Origin: Desulfobulbaceae bacterium UBA2273
GTDB lineage: Bacteria; Desulfobacterota; Desulfobulbia; Desulfobulbales; Desulfurivibrionaceae
Reading direction: 5' to 3'
DNA: 64,000 nucleotides
Assembly: GCA_002347095.1 (NCBI GenBank)
Contig: DDWZ01000026.1
Span: 1 to 64,000 of the forward strand
A model generated the notes under the pieces. It did not search any database. It had not been told where the DNA came from and saw nothing but the letters and a program-made list of their open reading frames with translations. A program made the translations under genes and the position numbers. The number at the start of each line of letters is the position of its first letter. The first letter of the stretch is position 1. Below are positions 41,496 through 50,721 of the stretch, piece after piece.

Positions 41496-43526
41496 ATGAA
41501 CAAGAAGATGTATGCCGCCGTGCTGGCCATGACTGTTGCCTGGCCGGTTCACGGACGCAGCGCCGAGCCGGTGGCCACCATGGATGAGGTGGTGGTGACG
41601 GCGACCAAAACAGCGGAAAACGTCCATGATGTGCCCAATGCCGTGGTTCTGAAAAACGCCTTGGATATCGAGGACGCGCCGGCCAGGAGTCTCGGCGAGC
41701 TGCTGGCCAACGAACCAGGGCTTGACTGGCGCACCAGGGGCGACTACGGCGGGGCCACCGAAGAGATCCACATTCGGGGCATGGGCGGCGACGCCACCCA
41801 GGTATTCCTAAACGGCATCAGCATCAATTCTCCTTCCGTGGGCACTGCCGACTTGGGCCTGCTGCCCATGAGCAGCATCGACCGGGTTGAGGTGGTCAAG
41901 GGGCCTGGTTCCCTGCTGTACGGCACCGGCGCCATGGCCGGTACGGTGAACATCCTCACCAAGAACCCCGAGCCGGACAAGCTGGATATGAAGCTGGGAA
42001 GCGGCTTTGGCAGCGAAGGCAATTACGAGCTTTCCGCGGAGCAGGGCATGTATGTTGCCGACGGCCTGGGCTACTATCTCACCGCTTCCCGCCGGGAAAG
42101 CGACGGCTTTCGCGACAACAGCGACCTCCGCCATAACGACGCCTCCCTCAAGCTGGTCCATGACAAGAACAAGCTGCTCTCCGCCAGCCTGTATGGCGCC
42201 TGGATCGACCGGGAGTTCGGGGTGCCGGGGGTGAAGCCGCCCGACACCACCCAGGAGTATATTGTCAACGGAACCCGGATGTACAACGCTGATGCCGCAA
42301 GCCTGGTGAACGAGGGCAGTGATCAAAACTTTTACTCAGCCCTGGAATTGAAAAGCCAGCCGCTTTCCTGGTTGACCCTTGCCCTGCGGGGCGATGCGGT
42401 GAACATGGAAAATTATTTTTATCAACGTTACAACGCAACCGGTGCCGGTCAGGAAACGTGGGTCACCAACGAAATTCTGGGGCTGGAGGGTACGGCGGAG
42501 ATGCGGTTGCCAAAAGGAATTACCCTGCTGCTAGGCAGTCAGTACCGCAATTACGATTACACCAACGAGGTGGGTGGCCTGGATGCCTATGGGGTGGCGC
42601 TACCCGTGGCCACCACCGAGGCAGAGCATGATGTCTTCACCCAAGGCAACTACGGCGAGGCGCAGTGGCAGGCGAACCAGTATCTGAAGCTGCTTGCGGG
42701 ACTGCGCTATGAGGAGCACTCCATGTTCGGCCACGAAACCCTGCCCCGTTTCGGCGTGGTGGTGACCCCTCAGGAAACGACCACCATCAAGCTCGGCCAT
42801 GGCAAGCACTTCAAGGCGCCCACCATGAACGACCTCTACTGGCCGGAAAGCGCCTATGTGCGGGGGAACCCCGATCTGAAACCGGAAACCGGCTGGCACA
42901 GCGATCTCACGGTGGAACAATCCTTTCTAAAAAAGAAACTGACCGTCTCGGCAACCTATTTTAAGTGGAACATCGACGACAAGATCGACTGGGCTCAGAA
43001 TCCGGCCTTTCCTGGCCCATGGGGGGACAAATATACTCCGTCAAACACCAACTCCTACGAGGCCACGGGCTGGGAATTGGGGGTTTCTGCCAAGCCCCTG
43101 GATTCCGTAAGGGTGAGCGCAGGCTATACCAGGACCAATGCGGAGGAAGAGCAGGCTGTCGGGATATGGCGGCAGGCCCAATACACCCCGCGCAATCTGT
43201 TCAAGGGGCAGGCCGATTATTTCCGGCTTTCCGGGCTTACCACCAGCGTGGTGGTCCGCTATGTGGGCGACCGGCCCGCTTTCTATGTATCGGACACAGC
43301 CACCGAACCCCAGCACACCCTGGATTCCTACATAACCACCGACCTGCGCATAAGCCAGCGCTTTAAGGAACAGTGGCTGGCAGCCATCACCTGCAACAAT
43401 ATTTTTGACGCCGGGTATGACACCTACACGGCCACCTTTCGCGATGAAACCCTGGGCAGCACCACCCGCCAGGGATACCCTGGCGCGGGCCGCTCGGTCT
43501 TTGCCTCTCTGTCCTACGAGTTCTGA
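41496..43526 (+). CDS. btuB: TonB-dependent outer-membrane receptor, BtuB type
   Basis: A 676-residue outer-membrane barrel. The signal peptide (MNKKMYAAVLAMTVAWPVHG) is followed by a TonB box, DEVVVTATK (about 30-38), a plug domain with IHIRGMGGDATQVFLNG and VEVVKGPGSLLYGTGAMAG, and a 22-strand-type barrel ending in the usual aromatic, SYEF. The ATG at 41496 has GGAGGG nine bases upstream; ATG 41487 is too close to it. Control by the cobalamin riboswitch makes a corrinoid substrate very likely. Confidence 0.92.
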   Translation: MNKKMYAAVLAMTVAWPVHGRSAEPVATMDEVVVTATKTAENVHDVPNAVVLKNALDIEDAPARSLGELLANEPGLDWRTRGDYGGATEEIHIRGMGGDATQVFLNGISINSPSVGTADLGLLPMSSIDRVEVVKGPGSLLYGTGAMAGTVNILTKNPEPDKLDMKLGSGFGSEGNYELSAEQGMYVADGLGYYLTASRRESDGFRDNSDLRHNDASLKLVHDKNKLLSASLYGAWIDREFGVPGVKPPDTTQEYIVNGTRMYNADAASLVNEGSDQNFYSALELKSQPLSWLTLALRGDAVNMENYFYQRYNATGAGQETWVTNEILGLEGTAEMRLPKGITLLLGSQYRNYDYTNEVGGLDAYGVALPVATTEAEHDVFTQGNYGEAQWQANQYLKLLAGLRYEEHSMFGHETLPRFGVVVTPQETTTIKLGHGKHFKAPTMNDLYWPESAYVRGNPDLKPETGWHSDLTVEQSFLKKKLTVSATYFKWNIDDKIDWAQNPAFPGPWGDKYTPSNTNSYEATGWELGVSAKPLDSVRVSAGYTRTNAEEEQAVGIWRQAQYTPRNLFKGQADYFRLSGLTTSVVVRYVGDRPAFYVSDTATEPQHTLDSYITTDLRISQRFKEQWLAAITCNNIFDAGYDTYTATFRDETLGSTTRQGYPGAGRSVFASLSYEF

Positions 43527-43534
43527 GAAGAGAT

Positions 43535-45532
43535 ATGCGTAAGAAACCTGCTTGTATTATTGTTATGCTCGTGCTGCTCTGGGCTGGGGCAACTGCCCCG
43601 GCCTGGGCGAACCCGCTGCGGGATGCGCAGGAAAGATTCCCGGTGAATCATCCTCCCCAGCGGGTGGTGTCGCTGGTGCCCGCCGCCACCGAGATGCTGG
43701 TGGCCGTGGGCGCTGGCGACGCAGTTGTTGGAATAACAAGCCACGATACCCTGCCGGTGGACCAAGGAAAAAAAGAGATCGTGGGTGGTTTTGTTGCCCC
43801 CTCCCTTGAGAGGATCGCGGCGCTCCATCCCGATCTGATCCTGGTCTCCAGCCTGCACGGCACGGTGAAAAAACGCTTTCAAGACCAGTGCGCCGTGGTG
43901 GAACTTCCCTCGGTTCATTCGGTGGAGCAGGCTCTTGAACGGCTCCACGATCTTGGCGCACTGCTTGGCCGGGGGCAGGAGGCGGATGGACTGGCTGCGG
44001 GCATCCGCGCGGAATTGGCGCTGATCCGGGCCAAGGTGGAGCCCATCCCCGCTACCAAGCGGCAGCGGGTGATGAGGCTGATGGGAGAGGCGCCGCTCAG
44101 GACGCCGGGGGACGACTCCTTCCAGAACGACTTCATCCGGAGCGCTGGCGGAATCCCTCTCCGTTTCGGCAAAAATGGGGAGTCCATCGTGGTGAGCCCG
44201 GCGGAGATTGTCCGGTTCAATCCGCAGGCTGTCTATGTGTGCGGGGACGCAGCCGCCGAGGCGGTGCTGGCCAATCCGGCCCTGCAAAAAATCGAGGCGG
44301 TCAAACACAAAAAAGTCTTCTCCTTCCCCTGCGAATTCACCTGCCGGGCCGGGGTCAACATGGGCGGCTTTGTCTCCTGGCTGGCGGCACGGATGTACGA
44401 ACAGGAATTTTCCGATCCATCGCGCCAGGCGTATCCAGACCAAATGCTTGAGGCGCGGCCGGTTGCGCTGCCTCTGCCCTATGTCCGGCAGGCACTGGTG
44501 CAGAAGAGCCGGATTCGCGATTTCATCAACAAAACCCTTGTGGTGGATTTCACCAAGCCGCAACGCATACTCTCCACCCTGGAGGGGATGCGGGACGGAG
44601 TTCTTGCCGTGGGCAATCATTACTATCCCCCGCCTTCCTGGGGGCTTGGCCACACCAGCGGCTTGGAAGGCTTGCGCCAGACGGTGACTGCCGCCCTGAC
44701 CCGGCCAGCCGCCCAGACCAGCCTGCTGTTCACCGGAGCGGACATGGACCATCTGGTTGTGGCTGAAAAATCGTTTCGCGACCTCACCGTGTATGCCCTG
44801 GTCACCGCGGGAGTCAAGACCAATGCCATGCGCATGGCCAAGGACAGGGGCAACTTCTACGAGCCCGGCACCATCAATATCGTCTTGCTCGCCAACGCCC
44901 GGTTGAGCGAACAGGCCATGAGCCGGGCGATCATCACCGCCACCGAGGCCAAGAGCGCGGCCTTGGCCGACCTGGACATCCGCAGCACCTACAGTCCGCA
45001 TTATGCCGCCACGGGCACTGGCACCGACAACCTTTTGGTGGTGCAGGGCGAGGGAATCGGGATCGACGGCGCGGGCGGACACACCAAAATGGGGGAACTC
45101 ATTGCCGCCGCAGTGTATGATGGAGTGCGCCGGGCCATCGCCGGTCAGAACCGAATAATCGCCGAGCGCTCCATCTTTGCCCGGCTGGAGGAGCGGAGGA
45201 TACATCTTGCCTCGCTGCTGCCCCTTGAGCCCGAGGAATGCTCCCTGGATCGCCGGCAGTTGGTTGCCGCCGTGGAGGATGCGCTCATGCAGCCGGAATA
45301 TGCCGGTTTCATGGCAGGCTCGCTGGCCATGAGCGATGCGGCCCAAGCGGGGCTTGCCGATCCGCAGGGGCATGAATCCTGGGCCAGGGCGGTGGCTGCA
45401 CGCCTGGCTGGCCATGCGGTTGAGCCCTGGCGCACGCGTTTTTCCGAAGGCCAGTTGCCCCCGCTGGTGGCCAAGGCCTTGGAAGCGCTGGTTAACGGGG
45501 CATGCGGTAGGGAAAAAGGGAGCGCGGATTGA
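43535..45532 (+). CDS. Exported fusion of a BtuF-like binding domain and a CbiZ-like amidohydrolase domain
   Basis: A 665-residue protein. Residues 1-26 are a signal peptide (IIVMLVLLWAGATAPAWA). Residues about 30-305 form a BtuF/TroA-type binding domain (RVVSLVPAATEMLVAVGAGD; HPDLILVSSLHGTV). From about 320 to 550 is a CbiZ-like adenosylcobinamide amidohydrolase domain with its hallmark text TNAMRMAKDRGNFYEPGTIN, LLANARLSEQAMSRAI and YSPHYAATGTGTDN. The last 110 residues are unrecognised. CbiZ normally acts in the cytoplasm on imported pseudo-corrinoids; the signal peptide implies a periplasmic version that binds and cleaves. It lies nine bases after btuB. Confidence 0.85.
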   Translation: MRKKPACIIVMLVLLWAGATAPAWANPLRDAQERFPVNHPPQRVVSLVPAATEMLVAVGAGDAVVGITSHDTLPVDQGKKEIVGGFVAPSLERIAALHPDLILVSSLHGTVKKRFQDQCAVVELPSVHSVEQALERLHDLGALLGRGQEADGLAAGIRAELALIRAKVEPIPATKRQRVMRLMGEAPLRTPGDDSFQNDFIRSAGGIPLRFGKNGESIVVSPAEIVRFNPQAVYVCGDAAAEAVLANPALQKIEAVKHKKVFSFPCEFTCRAGVNMGGFVSWLAARMYEQEFSDPSRQAYPDQMLEARPVALPLPYVRQALVQKSRIRDFINKTLVVDFTKPQRILSTLEGMRDGVLAVGNHYYPPPSWGLGHTSGLEGLRQTVTAALTRPAAQTSLLFTGADMDHLVVAEKSFRDLTVYALVTAGVKTNAMRMAKDRGNFYEPGTINIVLLANARLSEQAMSRAIITATEAKSAALADLDIRSTYSPHYAATGTGTDNLLVVQGEGIGIDGAGGHTKMGELIAAAVYDGVRRAIAGQNRIIAERSIFARLEERRIHLASLLPLEPEECSLDRRQLVAAVEDALMQPEYAGFMAGSLAMSDAAQAGLADPQGHESWARAVAARLAGHAVEPWRTRFSEGQLPPLVAKALEALVNGACGREKGSAD

Positions 45533-46347
45533 AGACGGATTCGAGGGCACTGGAGCTGTATACCGCCGGGCAAGCGGACAGGCAAATCACGGCCGAAATC
45601 CGGCCCACTCCGGTATCTCTCGCTTGGCTTGGATCCGCCGTTTTGCACGGAGGGCCCATGCGGGCGCTGCTGTGCTCGCTTCTGTTGCACGGGGCTCTGC
45701 TGCTTATCTCTCTGGTTGGCTGGAGCCTGTTGCCCATGGAGCAGACATCCCCTTCGGTGATTTCGGTGTTTACCCTGCAGCAGGAAGGCGAACCGGAAGC
45801 ACCGGGGGGAACGCATTCTAAAAATGTTCCCACGGTTGCACACATAAAAAAACCTATTGCCAATGGGATACACGAGAATACAGGTGTGAGGCCTGAAATC
45901 ACTTCATCGCCCGTACCCTCCCAGCCTGCCAGGCCCGAGGCTGGACGCGTCATGGCATCAGAGCTGCCGGTGCACGCCACTGCCCAACAAGAGAATGGCT
46001 CGGGCAGCGCCGCTCCCAACACCAATCCGGCCGGTGGAACAGGCGAAGGCGCGACAACCGGCGAGGTGCTGGCCCGTCCACTCTACAAAACCAATCCGCC
46101 GCCGCCCTACCCACGGCTGGCCCGGAAACTTGGCCACGAAGGCGTTGTGCAACTTGAGGTGCTTGTTTCCGTTACCGGCCGGGTGGATGATCTGCGGATT
46201 GCCGTGGGCAGCGGCCATGAATCCCTGGATGCCGCGGCCCTGGAGGCGGTGCGTTCCTGGCGGTTTTCCGCTGGCCAGCGCAACGGGCAATCCGTGGCCA
46301 TGCGGGTCCGGGTGCCGGTGCGTTTCAGCCTGCGGGCGGGGAGCTGA
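45529..46347 (+). CDS. tonB: TonB energy-transducing protein
   Basis: A 272-residue TonB. The membrane anchor is ALLCSLLLHGALLLISLVGW (about 46-65), including the conserved His of the family's SxxxH-like face. A long low-complexity periplasmic spacer follows, then the C-terminal domain (PPPPYPRLARKLGHEGVVQ to VRSWRFSAGQ). The TTG at 45529 overlaps the stop of the fusion gene; the ATG at 45658 with GGAGGG just upstream would remove 43 residues before the anchor and is equally plausible. No exbB or exbD is nearby. It presumably serves the BtuB encoded two genes upstream. Confidence 0.88.
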   Translation: MKTDSRALELYTAGQADRQITAEIRPTPVSLAWLGSAVLHGGPMRALLCSLLLHGALLLISLVGWSLLPMEQTSPSVISVFTLQQEGEPEAPGGTHSKNVPTVAHIKKPIANGIHENTGVRPEITSSPVPSQPARPEAGRVMASELPVHATAQQENGSGSAAPNTNPAGGTGEGATTGEVLARPLYKTNPPPPYPRLARKLGHEGVVQLEVLVSVTGRVDDLRIAVGSGHESLDAAALEAVRSWRFSAGQRNGQSVAMRVRVPVRFSLRAGS

Positions 46348-46352
46348 AAACA

Positions 46353-47714
46353 GTGCAAGGAGCCTTGAAAAAAACCGGGCGCGGCATCGTTCTGGCCGCC
46401 CCGTCCAGCGACAGCGGCAAGACCCTGCTGAGCCTGGGACTGGGCGCGGCCCTGGTGCGGGACGGCTTATCGGTGCAGTATTTCAAGTGCGGCCCGGATT
46501 TCATTGATCCCACCCTGCACCGGCTGGTGAGCGGCCGGGTATCGCGCAACCTGGACCTGCGGATGTGCGGCCCCTCCTGTGTGCAACAGAGCTATGCCCA
46601 ACACTGCGACGCGGATTTCGTCATTGTCGAAGGGGTGATGGGGCTCTTCGACGGCGGCGAGGCCAGCACCGCAGCCTTGGCCAGAACCCTTGCCCTGCCG
46701 GTGGTGCTGGTGGTGGACGCTTCGTCCTGCGCCGAGAGCATCGCGGCCCTGGTGCATGGCTTTGAGTCCTTTGACCCGCAAATCACCATTGCCGGAGTCA
46801 TCTTCAACCGGGTTGGCAGCGATAGCCATTACCGGCTGCTTGCCCGGGCTGTGCAAGAGCATTGCCGGGCCGAGGTGTTGGGCGGGGTTCCCCGGCATGA
46901 CGATTTTCTGGTTTCCGGCCGTCATCTCGGTCTGCACATGGACCACGACGAACCGCTTTCCTCGGAAAGGATCAACAGGATCGCCGCTGTCATGGCCCAA
47001 CATGTCGATCTCGCGCTGTTGCGGGAGAAGGGCGCGATCCTGCCCAAGGTTTCCGGGCCTGCGGAAGTACGCAAAACAGCGCCGTGCGTTCGCCTCGGCA
47101 TTGCCAGGGATGCGGCTTTTTGTTTTTATTACGAGGACAACCTCGACCTGCTGCGAGCGGCCGGCGCGGAATTGATTCCCTTCAGCCCCTTGGCCGATTC
47201 GAAGTTGCCGGACGATTTGGACGGGTTGTACCTGGGCGGCGGTTACCCGGAACTCCATGCGGAGGCTCTGGCGGCCAACCGTTCCCTTCGGGAGGAGATT
47301 GGCCGCCGGGCCAAGGCTGGGCTGCCGATCCATGGCGAATGCGGCGGCTTCATGTATCTGTGCGAGGCGCTGGTTACGGCGGAGGGCGCGGAATATCCCA
47401 TGGCCGGGGTATTTCCGGTAAAAGCCCGGATGCAAAAACGGCTGGTCCGGCTCGGCTACCGCACGGCAACGGTTACGAAAAACACCCTGTGGCCCGAAGG
47501 TGCGAACCTTTTCGGCCATGAATTTCACTATTCGGAGACAGATCCCATGCCCGATTGGGTTGAGAGGTTCTATCGCCTCGATGACGGCCGGATTGAAGGC
47601 TTTTGCCTGCACAATACCCTGGCCGGGTACATGCATCTGCATCTGGGCTCCACCCCCGAGGCGGCCGCCCATCTCATCGAGTTTTGCCGCACACACGGCC
47701 GGGAGGCACAGTGA
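46353..47714 (+). CDS. cbiA: Second cobyrinate a,c-diamide synthase paralogue
   Basis: A 453-residue CbiA paralogue with intact motifs: P-loop APSSDSGKT, FKCGPDFIDPTLHRLVSG, glutaminase Cys in GECGGFMYL, and GHEFHYSETDP. It differs throughout from the operon copy at 34168-35553, so it is not a recent duplicate. The GTG start at 46353 has GGGGAG upstream. It is placed between tonB and btuF in the uptake operon. It may amidate salvaged corrinoids, or a different tetrapyrrole as CfbB does in factor F430 synthesis. Confidence 0.88.
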   Translation: MQGALKKTGRGIVLAAPSSDSGKTLLSLGLGAALVRDGLSVQYFKCGPDFIDPTLHRLVSGRVSRNLDLRMCGPSCVQQSYAQHCDADFVIVEGVMGLFDGGEASTAALARTLALPVVLVVDASSCAESIAALVHGFESFDPQITIAGVIFNRVGSDSHYRLLARAVQEHCRAEVLGGVPRHDDFLVSGRHLGLHMDHDEPLSSERINRIAAVMAQHVDLALLREKGAILPKVSGPAEVRKTAPCVRLGIARDAAFCFYYEDNLDLLRAAGAELIPFSPLADSKLPDDLDGLYLGGGYPELHAEALAANRSLREEIGRRAKAGLPIHGECGGFMYLCEALVTAEGAEYPMAGVFPVKARMQKRLVRLGYRTATVTKNTLWPEGANLFGHEFHYSETDPMPDWVERFYRLDDGRIEGFCLHNTLAGYMHLHLGSTPEAAAHLIEFCRTHGREAQ

Positions 47715-48616
47715 TACAAAGAAACACCATTTTCCCCCTCATCCTCCTTGTTGCCATGCTTTTTCCGGGTCTGGGCGTTGCAGCCACCGTGGTGGACCAG
47801 GCAGGCCGCTCGGTTTCGATCCCCAATGCGCCCAAGCGCATCGTTGCCCTCGCGCCCAGCCTGGCCGAGATTGTCTTTGATCTGGGCCAGGGTGCCAGGC
47901 TGGTGGGGGTCACCCAGTTCAGCGATTTTCCGGCCGAGGCCAAGAATCTTCCCAAGGTCGGCTCCTATGTGCGGCTGGATCTTGAACGGATCGTGGCCCT
48001 CAAGCCGGACCTCTGCCTCGGCATCCGGGACGGCAATCCCAAGCATCAGGTGGAGAAGATCGAAGCTGCCGGGATTCCGGTGTACGTCATCGACCCGCGC
48101 GATATCAAGGGAATCATGGAAGCCATCCAGGGGGTGGGCGGGGTGCTCGGCATGCCGGCACGGGCCGAGGCGCTTGTTGCCGAGATGTCCGGCCGCATCG
48201 CGCATGTGCGGCAACAGGTGGCGACAACCCACTCCCGGCCGCGAGTCTTTTTCCAGCTCTACTCCCCTCCCATCGTCACCGCTGGCAGCAAAACCTTTAT
48301 CCACGAATTGATCACCATTGCCGGCGGCATCAATCTGGGAGCCGGAGCTGTTGACTATCCGCGCTTCAGTTGGGAAAAGGTGCTCTCTCTTGATCCGGAG
48401 GTGGTGGTGGTCACCGCCATGGGCGGCAAACAAAAGCCGGAGCAACTGAAGGCGCAGTGGCAGCAGTGGCCGCAGCTTTCCGCGGTGCGTTCAGGCCGGG
48501 TGCATGTGGTGAACGACAACCTCTTTGACCGGCCTACCCCGCGCCTCATTAACGGTTTGGAGGCGCTGCTTCGCATCCTTCATCCCGAGTTGTCCGGAGC
48601 CGCGCATGCTCAATAA
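47711..48616 (+). CDS. btuF: BtuF-like corrinoid-binding protein, uptake-operon copy
   Basis: A 301-residue periplasmic binding protein. The GTG at 47711 overlaps the cbiA stop (GTGA) and leads straight into a signal peptide (NTIFPLILLVAMLFPGLGVAA). The fold is of the BtuF class: RIVALAPSLAEIVFDLGQG and LERIVALKPDLCLG. It is distinct from the copy at 35543-36496. It delivers ligand to the BtuC-BtuD pair downstream. Confidence 0.88.
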   Translation: MIQRNTIFPLILLVAMLFPGLGVAATVVDQAGRSVSIPNAPKRIVALAPSLAEIVFDLGQGARLVGVTQFSDFPAEAKNLPKVGSYVRLDLERIVALKPDLCLGIRDGNPKHQVEKIEAAGIPVYVIDPRDIKGIMEAIQGVGGVLGMPARAEALVAEMSGRIAHVRQQVATTHSRPRVFFQLYSPPIVTAGSKTFIHELITIAGGINLGAGAVDYPRFSWEKVLSLDPEVVVVTAMGGKQKPEQLKAQWQQWPQLSAVRSGRVHVVNDNLFDRPTPRLINGLEALLRILHPELSGAAHAQ

Positions 48617-49616
48617 CCTTCGTCTGGGCGTTCGCCTGGCCCTGGTGACCATCGTGCTGGCCGGGCTGCTGGCAATAAGCTTCTTGCTCGGCATGGGCAT
48701 AGGCCCTTCCGGCAACGGGATTTCCGAGCTGCTGGCCGCGGTTTTCGGCAGCGGCGACCCGCAATCGGTCTTCAGTGTTATTGTCTGGAAGATCCGGTTG
48801 CCCCGGGTTATCCTGGCCGCCGCGGTGGGTTCCACCCTTTCCTTGGGCGGGTTGGTGTTTCAGGCCCTGCTCCGCAATCCGCTTGCCGAGCCATACATCC
48901 TCGGAATCTCGGGCGGCTCGGCGGTGGGGGCAATCGGCGGCATGCTCCTGGGTTTTTCCCCTTTTCCCGGCATGGCCCTTGCCGCCTTTGCGGGCAGCCT
49001 CTTGATTCTTCTCCTGGTGGTCGGCCTGATCTCCGGCAACACCTCCATGGGCCGGGATTCCCTCCTCCTGGGCGGGGTAATGATGAATGCCTTCTGCGGG
49101 GCGATCATCATGTTTCTCATCTCCATTACCCAGACTTCCGAGGTCCACCAGATCCTCTTCTGGCTCATGGGCGATCTTTCCATGTCCGGTCTTGACCGCT
49201 TGCCGGTGCTGCTGGCGTTATTGCCCTGTTTTGCCGTGGTTTTCGCGCTGGCGAAACCCTTGAATCTGCTCCTGGCCGGACGGGAATCCGCGGCCAGCCT
49301 GGGGATCAACGTGCGACGGCTCACCATGCTGTTGTTGCTGGTCACCACCTGCATGGTGAGCCTGGTGGTGTGCCAGTCCGGGTTGATCGGTTTTGTCGGC
49401 CTGGTTATCCCCCATGTCCTTCGCTTGCTGCTGGGGCCGGACCACCGGCTGCTCGTACCGGCCTGCATCCTGGGCGGCGCCTCCTACCTGATCCTCTGCG
49501 ATCTCCTGGCCCGCACCCTGCCTAACTCTGGCGAGATGCCGGTGGGTATTGTCACCGCCCTCATCGGTGCCCCGCTTTTCATCGTCTTGCTGTGGAGGTC
49601 GCGCCGATGCCAGTGA
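48606..49616 (+). CDS. btuC: BtuC-like ABC transporter permease, uptake-operon copy
   Basis: A 336-residue FecCD/BtuC permease: VWKIRLPRVILAAAVGSTLS, LAEPYILGISGGSAVGAIGG and IGFVGLVIPHVLRLLLGPDH. The ATG at 48606 overlaps the end of btuF by 11 bases. A 108-bp hairpin repeat separates it from btuD. Confidence 0.92.
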   Translation: MLNNLRLGVRLALVTIVLAGLLAISFLLGMGIGPSGNGISELLAAVFGSGDPQSVFSVIVWKIRLPRVILAAAVGSTLSLGGLVFQALLRNPLAEPYILGISGGSAVGAIGGMLLGFSPFPGMALAAFAGSLLILLLVVGLISGNTSMGRDSLLLGGVMMNAFCGAIIMFLISITQTSEVHQILFWLMGDLSMSGLDRLPVLLALLPCFAVVFALAKPLNLLLAGRESAASLGINVRRLTMLLLLVTTCMVSLVVCQSGLIGFVGLVIPHVLRLLLGPDHRLLVPACILGGASYLILCDLLARTLPNSGEMPVGIVTALIGAPLFIVLLWRSRRCQ

Positions 49617-49619
49617 TCT

Positions 49620-49727
49620 GTAACCGTCCAGCAGCGCCGCATCTGCTTTGTCATCGGCCTGGTCCGCATACCGTGTGTATAGCGGACAGGCCTCTTTCGC
49701 GCATCTGCAACACTGCTGAACGGTCAC
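49620..49727. repeat. Hairpin element with GTAACYGTCCAG ends, copy 1
   Basis: The element begins GTAACCGTCCAGCAGCGCCGCA and ends with the inverted GTGACCGTTCAGCAGTGTTGCA. Inside is a further stem (CCTGGTCCGCATAC...GTATAGCGGACAGG). It starts four bases after the btuC stop. Copy 2 at 52401-52506 is in the opposite orientation; the outer parts are alike but the inner stem differs in sequence while still pairing. Confidence 0.7.
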
Positions 49728-49767
49728 ACTTCCGAAACTGCCGAAATTTTGTTGCTTCAGGTGAACC

Positions 49768-50565
49768 ATGCAGGTGATTTCAGTTGAAGGGCTCACGCTC
49801 TGTTACGGCAAGCGGCAGGTGCTGCAGGATATTTCCATGCAAGTGCACCGTGGGGAGTTCTATCTCATCATCGGGCCAAACGGCAGCGGCAAAACCAGCC
49901 TGCTCAAGGGGTTGGCCAATCTTCTCCCCGTTGCCCACGGGAGAATAGAGATTCTCGGCAAAGCATTGACCAGCTATACCAGGCGGCAATTGGCGCGCAA
50001 GCTTGCCGTGGTGCCCCAACAGATTTCCCTGGACTTCCCCTTTTCCGTGGCGGAAACCGTGCTCATGGGGCGGGCCCCGCATCTTGGCCTTATGGGAATT
50101 GAGGGGGCAGCAGACCACGCCTTGGCCCGGGAGGCCATGCATTTTACCGATGTGGCCCATCTTGCCGACCGCCCTCTTGACCAGTTGAGCGGCGGCGAGA
50201 GGCAGCGGGTGATCATTGCCCGGGCACTCTGCCAGCAGCCGGAGATCATCCTGCTCGATGAGCCGACAGCCTCCCTGGACCCGGCCCACCAGATCCAGAT
50301 CATGGATCTCATGGAGCGGTTCCGCGTGGAAAAAGGCACCACGGTCATCATGGTTTCTCACGATCTCAATCTGGCCTCCCTCTATGGCGATCGGCTGTTG
50401 CTGCTCCATAACGGCAGAGTGGAAATGGTGGGTTCACCCGACGAGGTGCTCACTGCCGAGCGTCTTGGTGCCTGCTATGGCTGCGCCATGCTGGTTGAAA
50501 AAAATTCCCTGGGCCAGATGCCCCGCGTAACGCCGATTCCGCAGAAATATTCTCAGGTTGTGTAA
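49768..50565 (+). CDS. btuD: BtuD-like ABC transporter ATPase, uptake-operon copy
   Basis: A 265-residue FecE/BtuD ATPase: Walker A GPNGSGKTS, signature LSGGERQRVIIARAL, Walker B IILLDEPTASLDP and H-loop MVSHDLNLASLYGD. It follows btuC after the hairpin element and completes the second corrinoid importer. Confidence 0.92.
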   Translation: MQVISVEGLTLCYGKRQVLQDISMQVHRGEFYLIIGPNGSGKTSLLKGLANLLPVAHGRIEILGKALTSYTRRQLARKLAVVPQQISLDFPFSVAETVLMGRAPHLGLMGIEGAADHALAREAMHFTDVAHLADRPLDQLSGGERQRVIIARALCQQPEIILLDEPTASLDPAHQIQIMDLMERFRVEKGTTVIMVSHDLNLASLYGDRLLLLHNGRVEMVGSPDEVLTAERLGACYGCAMLVEKNSLGQMPRVTPIPQKYSQVV

Positions 50566-50721
50566 AGCCGGGCCACGCACCGTTCCTGCCTTGTTGTGCC
50601 AAAACCATCGCCATTTTCCCGCCGCCGTGACTTTCTCTGGCAAAATTTTCCCCTTTCGCCTACATTCGTATGCATGGGTTTGCGCCGGTCACGGCGCCGT
50701 TGTAACTACCGGAGAAATCAC

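Noticed and set aside
43514..45550. Open frame of 678 codons on the minus strand
   Set aside because: Antisense to the BtuF-CbiZ fusion gene; the plus-strand product has recognisable domains.
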